Assembly (NCBI GenBank): GCA_023105745.1
Contig: JALGQZ010000014.1
Span: 6,824,888-6,888,887 of the forward strand
DNA length: 64,000 nt
Direction of reading: 5' to 3'
Source: Austropuccinia psidii
Lineage: Eukaryota > Basidiomycota > Pucciniomycetes > Pucciniales > Sphaerophragmiaceae
How positions within the stretch are numbered: the stretch's first letter is position 1; the number at the start of each line of letters is the position of its first letter. Shown piece after piece: positions 25,210 to 37,414 of this stretch. The notes under the pieces are model-generated. The model did no database searches, was not told the DNA's origin, and saw only the letters and a program-made list of their open reading frames with translations. Made by a program: the position numbers and the translations under genes.

Positions 25210-28200
25210 TACAACAGCATAAGTCTCAAAAGGAAGATGGTTAGATACTTCATGGGGTTTATACATGAGCCAGGCACAATGTGCCAACACTTCATCAATT
25301 TGAATTACATATTGTTGTTTTCATCTAATACCCAAAGTGATAAACCAATACAATAGGTATTCAAATGTACAAAAGGATTTGCAATGGAGTTTGGCAGAGA
25401 AACAAGTGGAGTAATTACTAACCACGTATCAGAACAGATGGACTTGTCTTGGAGATGACGAACATGCTTGAATATCTGAGATATGATACCAACATGGCAC
25501 AGAGCATTTGCCTTGAGCACAACAATTGAATTGCTTGGATTCTTACGGCATGATGAGTAGGTGGCTTCATTGATGGAATAATTATTGTATCAAACTATTG
25601 TTGAGGCTACAGGCAGAAAGCAGGTGGCTTCTTAAGGACACTTCTGCACCACTTGTCAGTTGAAATACAGATTAATGGCTCTTGAGGAAAGAGTATGTTC
25701 AGCTGTTCTATGAGGGCCTTGAGCAAACATGAATCTAATGAATGGCTCTTGCTTGCAGGTGAAGAGTGTTCAGCTGAGGCCTTTTAAGGTTGAAAGAAAC
25801 GGCTTTGAAGCTTCTGGTAACACTTGCAAGTCAAGCAGGGAATGTAGGTTGCCCTTTCAAGCAAATGATTTCATTAGCATAATCTTGAGTGATCCTATTG
25901 CGAGCATGAAATGGTGAGCTTTTTACAAAGATAAAAAATTGGGGAGATAACATAAGCAGGACAGACCAATTTGATTATTTTTTGATGCTTTCACAAGTGA
26001 GCCCATTAGCCTCTCCATAGAAAATGACCACCAAGCTCAAGAAGGCCCCATTTCTCAAGGCAATCTGCAAGGTGGACCGCCATATGGTGATTTGGTGCCA
26101 GTGGGGTTTCAGGAAAAAGGAATAAGGAGCTTGACAAAGAGGCATGGATATGAGTCCGATATTGTGAAATGAGGTCCTTGGTTATTGAATTTTTCATTGT
26201 AATGTTGACAAGAGAAACTAGATGGGAAAAGTTCCAAAATAATGATCTCTTAATAGGATCACCACTAGCCCAATAAACAGGCAAGGCTAAGGGTAGTTGT
26301 ATTGTAAACAAGTGCCGCCATTTTTCTGCTTTAAGGTGTCCATGAGATGCTTTTCCCAGAATCGGCAGTGCATGCTTGATTGTGGTGGGGACATGAATTC
26401 AAGGTAGCATTTTGTTGACATATAAAAGGAGTTGTGAGTCTAAAATAATCTTACCGCTGCTAGGAGCAGCCCATGGACAGTCCCAACCATAATCTGAAAT
26501 TGTGGTTCTGAAAGTACCATCATTGGATTCATTGGTGGTATTCAAATCCAAATCAAGGAATGGTTGACCTGAATGAGTGGGCAATGGCAGGGTGATATTT
26601 GAGGTGGGACCATTGCTACCAGACGCAGCATCACCTAACAAATCCATGAGTTCTTGAGTAGAGATTCCTTGTGGCTCCATTTCATCCAGTGTGTTGTCCA
26701 TGCACCAAAATCAATTGAAATGCCACTTCAGGAGACCTAACAACAGATTATGCATGGGGTCAACTACATGGTATTGAACTATATGCCAATATGGCAATTT
26801 CAAAAAAAAAGTATCACACTCCATGTTCACAAAGAATCTTGTTCCGAGCATTGAGCAACTGGGTATTTTGTGATTGTGTAGCCCAGTAGCAATGGTCTTG
26901 CAATGTTTGAGGAGGCCATGTGTTTTGATAGAGATTGGAAATATCATTGTGTTTTAATAAGCAATAGGAACACATTCTTGTGGCTTTTGGGGCTGCAAAA
27001 CCTAGAGATCATCATGCAGCAGGAAGATTGGCAAAAAAGGGCAACACAGCACAAAGAATGTTCCGACCATTGATATGCTGAAAGGTTCTCAATAGACGAA
27101 GCCCTGAGAACCAAAGTGTTTTGAGTTGTTTGATGATTGGGGTAGGAATCCATTACATCTGTTCTAGGGAGGGCTCTTTGGGGCCAGGAGCAATCCCAGC
27201 CAAGAAAATGTTTTGGTGTGTATATTGAATGGACACTGGAAGACTTAAAAATACTAATATGATAAATGTAATACTTGCATGATTTCCTGAGGCTCAATTA
27301 CCATAAGGATTAATAGCATCAATAAACATCCCAAGGGTGAGATTTCTTGCCTTTGATGTGAACTGCACTCCATCTGGCCCAAGGAAGGATTTCCATAAGC
27401 GTGATTTTTAAATATCATTTACCTTGGAGTTTGGCTCATAGGGAGTGCTGGAAAGAAAATCACATTGTTCTAATTCATTTTCAATGTTTGGCTGGGAAAA
27501 AAACAAGCAGGCCATTCAAAAAGGTGTTGAGTAGCATAATGCCAGATAGGAACCATTTTATTTTGGGCCACAGAAAAGAGGTGGGTGCCACAGATTTGAT
27601 TAGTAATTACAGGGTGATTATCATCAATCTTGTCAGTGAAGTCCGCTCCATTGTCAGCATGCAATTAAACAGTATATTTAAATTAATTTGGTACATGGCA
27701 TAACATTTTGCACAGCAAACCAAATAGTTCAGTACTGGATCCAAATGGAGCAACCTCATTATGGTGCATATTTCAAGCTGGAGGGCACAAAGCAAGGTGT
27801 TTTCAGCATGAGTGAGCATCCAATGTGGTTGAGATTGAACAAGGCCTTGAGTGAGGATTATCTTGACTAATTCATGGTTTGCTTTTAAGAATGACAAAAA
27901 AGTGGGAGATGAGCAATGTTTGAAAACATGAAGTAGGAAAGCTATGAGGGATATGTGCAAAAGCGGTGGATTGGCTTGCTGAAGGTCAAATATATGATAT
28001 GGCCCTAGGGGACCTGTTAGTCTATCAGACTTGCAACGTAGGAAAATAAATGCTCACTTCAGTCATATAGGGGATCCTCTGGGTCATCATTTGGGTGATT
28101 TGGCCTGGAATCTGGGTTGATTGATAACAAATGAGAAAATCAGAGTGGATTTGAGGTAAAATAAAGGATTAAATCACACACAATCTGGGGAAGATTTTTC

Positions 28201-28472
28201 AATCAAGGGAGGTTCAACTATGGGCTGTTGGTGTTCATTATCTAGGAAGAGGAAATTTCATTTATATATCAAATGCATGAGATAGGAATGGGGGTGAACA
28301 CACCCTGTGGGTCATTACAAGCATGAGCCTTGACATTCAAAATACGCTGATCAGCAAGCATGTGCAGGTGATACTGCCAAGTGGTAATAATGAGGCCAGG
28401 CCAAGGTTGTCCATTTTCATCAAGGCATTGTTGTTGAATACATCCATGATTAGTGCAAATGCACCTGGCCAT
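25210..28472 (-). pseudogene. Plavaka transposase of the 17.1-kb element, degenerate
   Basis: Textbook Plavaka architecture on the minus strand. The N-terminus at 28472 reads CICTNHGC, then QPWPGLIITTWQYH, the family's Cys/His start. LDPVLNYLVCCAKCYAMY near 27750-27700 is the CCxxC zinc-like motif. NIFLAGIAPGPKEPSLEQM near 27210-27150 is the hallmark. FFANLPAA, with two stops, follows near 27040. HVVDPMHNLLLGLLKWHFN lies near 26770-26711. LAPNHHMAVHLADCLEKWG lies near 26100-26040. The tail IISQIFKHVRHLQ with WLVI lies near 25480-25410. Several in-frame stops and frameshifts show it is inactive. It is clearly a different lineage from the A/B/C transposase. Confidence 0.9.
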
Positions 28473-29300
28473 CCTGTGAGGACAAGATTTTTGGGAAATA
28501 ATAAAGTATCATAAATTGAGAAGGTATGTCAGAGGGAGATAAAGATGAAACAAGGGTAGTTTTTTCAGTCTAGAAGGTGAATGGTTACTGGGAACAGGTT
28601 TTATTGAAGTGATAAATGTGTGTGTTAGTGTGGTGGGAATAAAGATTTAGAAGAAAGGATTGGTGGAGTTATCAAGCTGAAGGCATTGGAAGAAATCGGA
28701 AGATGTTGAAATTTAATTAGCAGGATTAAAATTATTGTACATATCAGCTACAGTTGTTTGGCAAACAGCAAACTGGTTAAAATAAGAGGATGAATAAAAT
28801 GATGAAACATGAAAAGTAAAATTCAAAATAAAAGAAAAAGGCGGCCAAGTTATTTTGACATCAAGCGGGTGCAAGCTGGCTGTTGCTTGGTCAAAGGAAT
28901 TCCAGTATCTGCAAGATGGTGTGCAGTACAGGCACAGGCTTTATTTGCAAAGCTCAAACTTCATAGAGGGGTTGGGTTTGGAGCCAAAGAAGGTTGTAGC
29001 AACTAGCTGGTAGGCCGGCTTTAGCTTCAATAGTACTTGTTGCTACTTCACAAGGGTGCTGACAAATGCAACTACATGAGTTCTTGGATGCATTAGGGTT
29101 TTTATCAGCCACTGGATGGCCCAATTTATCAATAATTTGCATGATTCTGTCTAGATGAGAATTTCACCAAGGTAATTTAAGAAGGCTGCATTGCTTTCAT
29201 TGGGAGGTTTTGGAATACGGTTGATTGGGGCGCTCCTCTTCATACTCATAGGCAGTCTCATCATCACTACAACATTCCTCCACAATGGGGACTAGGGCCA
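28473..29300. other. Region between transposase and HeH-type gene
   Basis: Contains short minus-strand open stretches, for example near 29142-28954, with no recognisable motif. It may be the 3' end of the neighbouring minus-strand gene or untranslated sequence. Confidence 0.3.
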
Positions 29301-31019
29301 TGAGAGGTGGTTGATCAAGAAGGAAGGAAACTCTAGCTTGGCATGTCTGATGCAAAATGAAAATTTACTCAATAGGTAGGTCGCTATGAATGGCTTCCAA
29401 ACTAATACCTTACCTTGGTCAAACATGCTAATATAAGGCACATCTTTTTATGTTTCTCTTTGTGATCAGCAGACCATTTCTGCTGGCAATACCTGTTTGG
29501 TTGCATAATATGATAAATACGCAACTTGAATTCAATTGAGAAGATTCACCTACTTTCTTTTTAGTCAATGTTGAACATGATTTTGCAAAGCATTCCAAAT
29601 GACTTGCTCATTAGTAATATCAAGATTAATGCCTTCATATTTGCCGCATGAAACCAATTTAAGGAAAAGTTTGAAAGAAAAAGTCCAACAAAGCCTATTT
29701 TCAGGTGTAGTCAAGGGTTTGCCCAGAGATGGTCGGAATGATTGCATTCCGACCTGGCGCATGGCTTGCCAAATAATTTTTAATGTTTGCTGTGATGCTT
29801 CATGATGGCTTGATCCACCAGGATATGGAAATTGTGGGTCACAAAGGGGCGAATCTGGATGGTCATCTTCTTCAGATGAGTCGTATTTGATCTTGGGATC
29901 TGTGTTACTATTCCAATGGGCTCATTCTTCAGGAGTGGCAGGAAGAGGAATGCTATAATCAGGTGGCACAATGTTGTCAAATCATGGTCTGTAAGTATAG
30001 GAATTAGAAAGGTCAGTCAAGGGAGATATATTTGGGCAAAGTCAAGAACCAACACAAAGGAGGCTTCCATGTGGTTTAGATGATGACTTTGCCCATCCCT
30101 GGGATGATGGTGAGGGGGTTGATGAATTTGTAAATGGAAGTGGATTGAAATCAATTGTGCTAAGTTTGTCAGCAATAAGATCCATGCAATGAATGATCTT
30201 TGAGTTTTGTTCACTTGCATGATTTGTAAAATGTTTCAAAGCCCCGACAACTTCCTCAAGATTTTCAGAACAGTGGTGGTAAGTAGGTGCAGAGATACCA
30301 TCTTGCCATGAGGGGATGGAAGGCGAGTAATCCAGATATCTTGGGCCAACCTGATGAGAAGGAGGGTTGCAATTGGAATCAAATTTTTGAGTAGGCGGGT
30401 TGGAGTATGGGAATTGTAGATGGGATTATAAGGAACATCCAAGGTGGCAGCAACAGGTTGATGAGGAGAGTTGTGAATGGAATCAAAAGGCTGACTATGG
30501 CAGGTTGGAATAGGGGGATTTCTGATGGAATCAAAGGGAACGGCCAAGGTGGAAACCACAGGATTATAGGGCATGGCAGAATTTGATTGAATCAGGTTGT
30601 GGGGAATGTAAGTGGGTGACACTAGAGGTCAATGGGTTAGGGTGGTAAGGAGAATTTTGAGATGTCTTGCTAGTTGAAACAGGAATAAGTGGATTCTGAG
30701 AAGAAACAGATGTGCATGATTTGGTGGGATTGTTGTTGGACTGGTCTGGAGGTCCTTCTGAGTGAGATTGGATATTTGGCAAATTTTGAGAAAGCAGAAT
30801 ATGGTAATTTGCTTTAAAACGTGCATGTCGGGGAGGACGTTGGGAAGTTAAATTATGAATGTTGAGTTAGTTCTGCATATGGCCAAGAGAGACATTGTCT
30901 AATTGTAAAGATAAGGAAAAGGCATTAATCAAGTAGCATTAATTTTCAAAATTGAAACATGTTCAATGACAAACCAGTGCGCTCAAGGTCAACTGGAGTT
31001 TGAACATAGCTTGAAGAGG

Positions 31020-31970
31020 GCACATTTGCAGTAGGTGATTTATCACAAGAAGAGACTTGAGTGCATGAGGAGTATTGGTTTTGATTTGCGGAGCTTGACT
31101 GGCCAGAAAGATGCTCGTATTTGTAGACAAGTTGGCATCTTTGATCAGAGGACTTAAAAGGCCTGTTGTGGCTATGAAGGTATGCTTTAATTTGTCATGC
31201 AGAAAGAGTGCTAACATCTGTAGAATTATTAAAGAGTTAGTATGAGGCAATGTATAAAACCAGTGAGAGACATACCAGGCCATTCAGTAAGAGTTGAGCA
31301 CTGGGCACTGTTGGTGGAGGCTATTGCAGGTACATGTGTCTTTTGACCACACTTGCCTTGTGTTGGACAGTCAGGTTCAGTGTTATCATGGCTACGGAAC
31401 AAGGGTGTGCAGGGCATAGGTGGTGATGGCCTAGGAGGATCATCTGGATTAGACCATGTCAGATTTGTAGGTGTATTGGACACTATGGGTGGGACTTGTG
31501 AGGCATTTACAAAAGAAGCACTGAACAAGGGCGCAACCTGACTTTCAGTGCCTCTTTGAGTTGAGCTCTGATCATTAAGGCCAATAAGATGATGGTATTT
31601 GTGGACAAGTTGGGATCTTCAATCAGAAGCCCTGAAGGACCAATGGGTTTTACAAAGGTATGCTATGATTTCTTGAGTAGAAAGATTGCTCACATCTTTG
31701 GAAGATGTTAGATGCTTGGTGCCAGTCTACCTATAAAATTGACAAGAGACTTACCAGCCAAATCATCCAGAGACAAGCACTGCACAATGTTGGTGGAGCC
31801 ATTTTCAGAAACATTTTTCTTGCAATAACACTTGCCTGGAGGTGGAAATTCTGGTTCAGTGCCATCATGGATACAACACATGAGAATTGAGGGCATAGGT
31901 GGCATGATTTGGCCAGAACATGATAATGAAGCAGCCAAGGCTTCTGAAGCTGTTTGATACATAAGCATGA
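31020..31970 (-). repeat. Two-copy ~480-bp repeat: HeH-like module plus linker exon
   Basis: Module, linker and donor site are duplicated. DVS-x-LS...AYL starts lie near 31695 and 31215. Linkers reading HDGTEPEFPPPGKC and HDNTEPDCPTQGKC lie about 478 bp apart, near 31870 and 31390. Both exons end in a Gly followed by a GTAAGTCTC or GTATGTCTC donor. The duplication therefore included the intron, which is typical of exon duplication. Confidence 0.65.
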
Positions 31971-32419
31971 ATGATTAATTTAGAAATGAGCTGGAGTTGG
32001 TTGAATGGTACCTACAGGTCTCATTATTGTGGGCTTCTTCATTAGCATGGCTTACTCGCACATTTACTCCTGGCTCAAGATGGGTTCTGGTGTCATTGGC
32101 GCCACTTTCTTTGACAATTTGTGGGAATTTGGTTAACTTGTGGTGTTCTCTGCAGAATGAATGTCAGCTCAACCTGACGTAGCCTGAATGTTCTTTGGCA
32201 TCAAAGGAAATGTCCAAACAGAAGCTGGCGGAGCAGGATCAGTGGGTGGGCAATGTAGTTGCATTGCTGACTGCATTCAAGGATTTAGTTGAATATTGAA
32301 GGCTAATGTTTGAAGTTGGAAGGGTACTGATGTTCCCCTTTTTGGAAGGGATTGATCTGAGGTGGCATAAGAGGAAGATAAAAAAGGCACGGGAGATTTG
32401 AAATCTTCTTCAGGCACCG

Positions 32420-33660
32420 CCCCTAAAAGTTTGTATAGTAACACACCACGTTGAACTGAGGTAATTTCTGGTGCGCAAGGACTGCTTCGTTGACTGGGAG
32501 GTTCAGCCAGGTTTTTTTTGAGTTGGTAGTAAGTTTTGGGGGTCCTAATGGTGAGGAAGATGATTTATCATTTCTTGTTTCTGGATATTGGGATTTCTTG
32601 GATTCAGAAAGAGGTTCTTTCACACAGTGAGGTGAGCGTTTTTTACTTCCACCAGGGGACACACCTTTGGAGGAGAAGAAATCAAGTTGAGATTTGACAC
32701 TTGATTGGATAGATTCCTTTTGGGCAAATCTTGGACTTTGCCTTAATGGCATGGCTCTCCATGGGTTTGAAAGTTGAGGGCATTCATTTGCTGATTTTTC
32801 AGGAGAGCTAACAAGCCTCTTGGGACTGAAATCTTCTTTGGCCACTGCCTCTAACAGATCCTGTAGTGATGTGCAAACTGCTTTAATTGAAGTAAGATCC
32901 AGGGCACGAGGCCTACTTGGTTGACAGGGAGCTTTGGCTGGTGGTGATTCCAAGTTGGTAGCAAGGTTCGGGGCGCCTAATGGTGATGGAGATAAAATTT
33001 CAGTTCTCAATTAGTTGAATTGACATTTCATCAATTCAGCAACAGGTGTTCTTTGATGATGAGGTGAACATTTTTTACTTCCACCAGAGGACAAGGCTTT
33101 GGAGCCAAGGTAATAATCCTCTCAATTAGCTGAATGTCATTGAGATTTGAGACTTCACCTGATAGAATCCTTCTGAGCCAATCTGGGACTTTGCCTTAAG
33201 GGCATGGCTCTCAATGGGGTTGAAAGTTGAGGGCATTCCTTTGCTGATTTGTCAGGATGGCTAACAAGCCTCTCGGAACTGAAATCTTTTTTGGCTGCTG
33301 CCTCTAATGGATCCTATAGTGACGTGAAAACTGCTTTAATTGAAGTAAAATCCAGGGCAAGAGGCCTACTTTGTTGAAAGGGAGCTTTGGCTGGTGGTGA
33401 TTTTAAGTCGGTAGCAGGGTTGGGGGTGCCTAATGGTGATGGAGATAAAATGTCAGTTCTCAATTCTTTACATTGACGTTTCTTTGATTCAGCAACAGGT
33501 GTTCTTTGACAATGAGGTGAATGCTTTTTACTTCCACCAGAGGACAAGGCTTTGGAGCTGAGGAAATAATCCTCTTGATTAGCTGAACAACGTTGAAATT
33601 TGAGACTTGACCTAATTGAATCCTTTTGAGCAAATCTTGGACTTCGTCTTAATGGCATGG
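32420..33660 (-). repeat. Coding tandem repeat, period 453 bp, about three copies
   Basis: The segment MPLR-x-SPRFAQK starts at 33658, 33205 and 32752 on the minus strand, exactly 453 bp apart each time, so 151 codons per unit and in frame. Each unit continues with GGSKK-x-SPHC, ESKK, SPSPLG, SPPAKAP, TSIKAV-x-TSLQ and, where intact, EDFSPKRLVSSPEKSAN. The middle unit carries extra stops. The sequence is basic and rich in Ser/Pro, probably disordered. Confidence 0.9.
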
Positions 33661-34150
33661 CTGTTGACAGGGTGGAAAGTTGAGGGGTAAGGTAAACTCA
33701 TGGCACAGAAGAGGTACTTTTCTTTGACTGGTTGTTGGAGAGGCCTTTGTACAATTCTACCAAGGATGAGCGCCTCGCATGGGAAGGATCCTCAACGTTA
33801 TGTATTGAAAGTAAATGTTTAATTTCCACAACAGTGAGATTACATGGATCCTAAACAAAATCTTAATGTGTGAAATATAACTCTGTAACAAGGAACTTAC
33901 CTGGTAAATCTTGAAATTTGTTGGACAAAGTGCTCTGATTGGGCCCCTGCACATGCTGACAGAAACGTTGCAAAAGCACTTCTTTTGAGTCATTGGGCAG
34001 ACATGCAACTTGAAGCTTTCAAAGAGTAAAGTCATTGGCAGATACTAAAACATAACACATCAAAATAAGAAATAACCAAAATTAAAAGGGAATTTGCTTA
34101 CCTGGTAGGTATTTTGCAGGGTCCTTCATTGTTTCAAATGACTATACATT

Positions 34151-34999
34151 GCTATTTTCTTTGAGGAGAAAAAGTTAGAACTAATGGGTGTTGGTATGTA
34201 AACTCTGGTATTTATGCAAAAGAGGAGTCAGCTTCCCAAAGACCAGCTTGTGGGAAAAAAAGCTCAGGACCAATACAATCAAGGTTTGATTGAACTTGAT
34301 GACAAAAGATTTGAAAGCACACAGTGCTATGCTTGTTCACTTCACAGAAGACATAAGGGAATTCCGGCAAACAAAAAAGTAAAGACTGTTTGCAATCAAA
34401 ATTGAAGTGTGATGGTATGTGAAAGCCAATTATCAAAAGAAAGGTTTTTTCAAAATCTACTTGGCCCTGTCATGAAAGGCTTCCTTTGATTATTTCTTCA
34501 TTCTAAGGAAAGCATGTTCATTGTAAATAGTTGAAATAATATTGCATATCAAAACAACTTTCCTGAACAAAAGAACTCACATATATCCATGCAAAACAAA
34601 TCATTCTATCCATTCTTTCTTCGAGATACCAAGACAACTGGTGAAAGCATTTGCTGTCCCAAAACTTTAAGAGCAGCTCCTGGTTAGTGCAAAACATAGC
34701 AATCGAGTATATTAACAGCGTCAATTGAAATAATTGTTTGATTACACAGGCTTGAAGGTATAGTGCTAGCGCAAGATGTGACATTTGCACCTTCCCTTCT
34801 ACAATGCTTTGCAGTGGTTCAAGCATTTAATGCATGTTCAGCCTGCAGCAATCCAACACATTCCTCTTACAATGACGCCTTATGTCATCCACCAAATGCC
34901 CCTTGAGAACCATTGCTTTCTTCCACAATAACATTTCACCAACCTCAATTAGCTTGAATAAAATTCCCACATATATTTTTTATTCACATTCAAAACTAG
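34151..34999. other. Divergent intergenic region in the 17.1-kb element
   Basis: Lies between the start of the minus-strand HeH gene and the plus-strand Ser/Pro-rich gene, so it may hold both promoters. A plus-strand open stretch of 63 codons at 34214-34405 with CYACSLHRRHKGIP is not recognisable, and I cannot tell whether it is an exon. Confidence 0.35.
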
Positions 35000-37414
35000 A
35001 TTTTGCCCTTCCATTTTGTACCTTTTGAGTTTTCCTCTTTCAATATTATTTTGAATCACTCTCAATCAACCAAACAACTTCCAATTGTCTGGCCTATTGC
35101 AAACAATTTGAAAATCCATCTAGTCCACGCTTTGAAGGGATTTTCACCCCATGCAATTTATCAATGGTCCCAGCTTTTAGGTTCGATCATTATGCCCCAG
35201 GGGTTGCCATTGCCAACATCAAGGATCATCTTTATTCAATCAATCCTTCCATTATTATCCCCCACCAAATCAAATGTGATGAAATCCGCCAAATTGCTTT
35301 GTCCTACTTGAATGCAAACTCCAGGGCACAATCCAGAACTCCACCCCCCAAGTCTTCTCAATCCTCCCTAGCTAATCAAACCCGTACTCCTTCCTTAAAA
35401 TCTTGCCAAAGGGTATCCTTCAGTCAGCCTCTTGCGGTAGAGCTAAGTCCAATACATGCTCAATCCGAATGTCCGCAAAAACAATCAGGCTCCTGTTGTA
35501 GTCAAGCACTTACCTGTTTGCCACAATCATCTTCACCTGACCTGCCATCGCCCCCCAAGAAGCAGAAAACAAAGGCCCCAAAGCAACCCTATACCCAATC
35601 TTCACCAGCTTTAACTTCTTCTCACAAATGCACACATTTAAGATGTGTTATTGAGATTTCTGACACCACAACTGATGAAGATACCCCATCACCTCCTTAT
35701 CATATCAACTTCCACCAACCTGCCCTTCTGCAAAAAATGCTCCAAGCACTTCTCATGTTCCTGCAAATCGCTGCTTTCCTTCTCATCCTAGCGGCGATTT
35801 GTCCTCAGATGTGTATGACTCTGACAGTCACCACAATGAAATGAGGACTGCAGAAGAGCGGGTAAGCCACCCAGCTTACTGGCACATCTATTTTGAAAAA
35901 CTTTGTCCTAAAAACAAATCTGTAGCTCAATTCACAAGAAGCCTTATCAATGAATGCTTTGCAAGTGGCAACCCATTCAGTGACAAACAAAGATTCCACC
36001 AACCCCCTTCAAGGACCCCATCCCAAATGCAGCATAAGCCACGATCCTTGAACACATTTCAACCACCCTGGTGTACACCACAAACCTCTTCCAGCAAATG
36101 CAAATTGCTTAATTCCTGGGTTAAAACAGTAAGTACAACATCTTTCAGGTACTTCATCAATATGGTTTTAAATTGATGCATATGGAACCAGAGCTCCTGT
36201 AATCCACCACCTGACAACAACAATGGACCTAAAAACTCACTGCCTGTTTTGCCATTATCAAAAATCAACAGAAGGTCCCCTTTAGGTACCTTAGTAAAAT
36301 GTAAAGACATACCCTCACATCCTACCAACAATCCTAACCCTGCAAACTCAACACATCAGAGTACCAACCATTTCACAATAGCTGAAGATGAGCCACTACC
36401 CATTCCCAACACTTCCAAAAAACCAAGCTTGGTGGCACAATCATCCAATCCCTACAGACAACCACAGAAGCCTTACCATTACCCCTATGTCAACAAAAGC
36501 CTCAAGCACTCTATTGTAATACCCTATCCTCTCCCCTCTCCAATTAACATGGAAATCTCATCAAACTCCATCAATCCATTGTTTAATCACCAGTCAATTC
36601 ATGAGGTGCCATCCCTTACCATCACGGTTCCAGATAATGATTTTCCCCTGCCTTCATTATCTACACAGCAAGTGTCCACTCAAGCATTGACATTGAAACC
36701 ATCAATTTACTCCCCCTACGCAACTCCACATTTATCACCACCATTACCAAAGACCCAAAACACCTTTTCTGAACTATTACAACCACCCCTGTTGCTGAAT
36801 TGTGAAAATGGTATTTCTGCAGGTGGGTCCATACCATTCCCCAATAACAAACATTAATCTTTCTCACTCGTCCATCCATTGATAAATGCATTAACATAAT
36901 TATGATTTTTAGGTGCACTGCCACCCATCCCCCAAGGCCCAAATTCTCTTGCAAACCTCCCATTCCAGCCATTCCTACAACCAAGCCCAAAGAACAAATA
37001 AATAGCCTTCCACAGTTCCAGCCAAAAATTGACAGTTCTTTAGGCAAACATTGGGCATGTTATGAGCCTCAAGCTAGTTATCCAAGGCCCACCAACCAAG
37101 CTACCAATCTCTTCCAGCCAGTCATCACCCCATCAACCACCATCACTCCTACCCCCTTCCCATGGTTGCTCATAATCTCCACTCCCCCCAATATGACCCA
37201 GGTGACCCCCTAAGTAATACCTTTACTCTGGCTGAATGTATTGATTTAGAAGGTGGACTACATTTGGCTCAACTACCAGTGTAACTTCCTCCACTTATGA
37301 CTGATTACCATGGCCACAACCATACATCCACTACTGTAGCGCAGCCAAAAAAAACAGTGCCCTCTCAATTACATCTATTCATATTGGAGATTACTTTGGT
37401 TCATCCTGTAAGTA

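Larger units (their letters stand above)
29300..34150 (-). pseudogene. Multi-exon SAP/HeH-array protein with basidiomycete-type C-terminal region, degenerate
   Basis: Read from right to left. The start MKDPAKYLP is near 34135, followed by an intron, then a Leu-rich helical segment with QRFCQHVQG and LPG. A GTAAGT...TTTAG intron lies near 33902-33847. A helix-loop-helix of HeH/SAP type follows (LTVVEIKHLL, HNVEDPS, LVELYKG, 33835-33740). Next come three 453-bp repeats rich in Ser, Pro and Lys. Two more similar modules follow: DVSNLSTQEIIAYL with LVHKYHHL near 31695-31585, and DVSTLSA-stop-QIKAYL with LVYKYEHL near 31215-31100. Ser/Pro-rich linkers continue to 30236, and a C-terminal block with FLKLVSCGKYEGINL lies near 29660-29620. 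SAP and HeH domains bind DNA or chromatin. Whether this is one gene or two is unclear. At least three in-frame stops break it. Confidence 0.55.

Noticed and set aside
30042..30239. Separate small minus-strand genes within the Ser/Pro-rich region 29300-31500
   Set aside because: They read as successive broken segments of one longer gene, with the frame changing at stops and likely introns.
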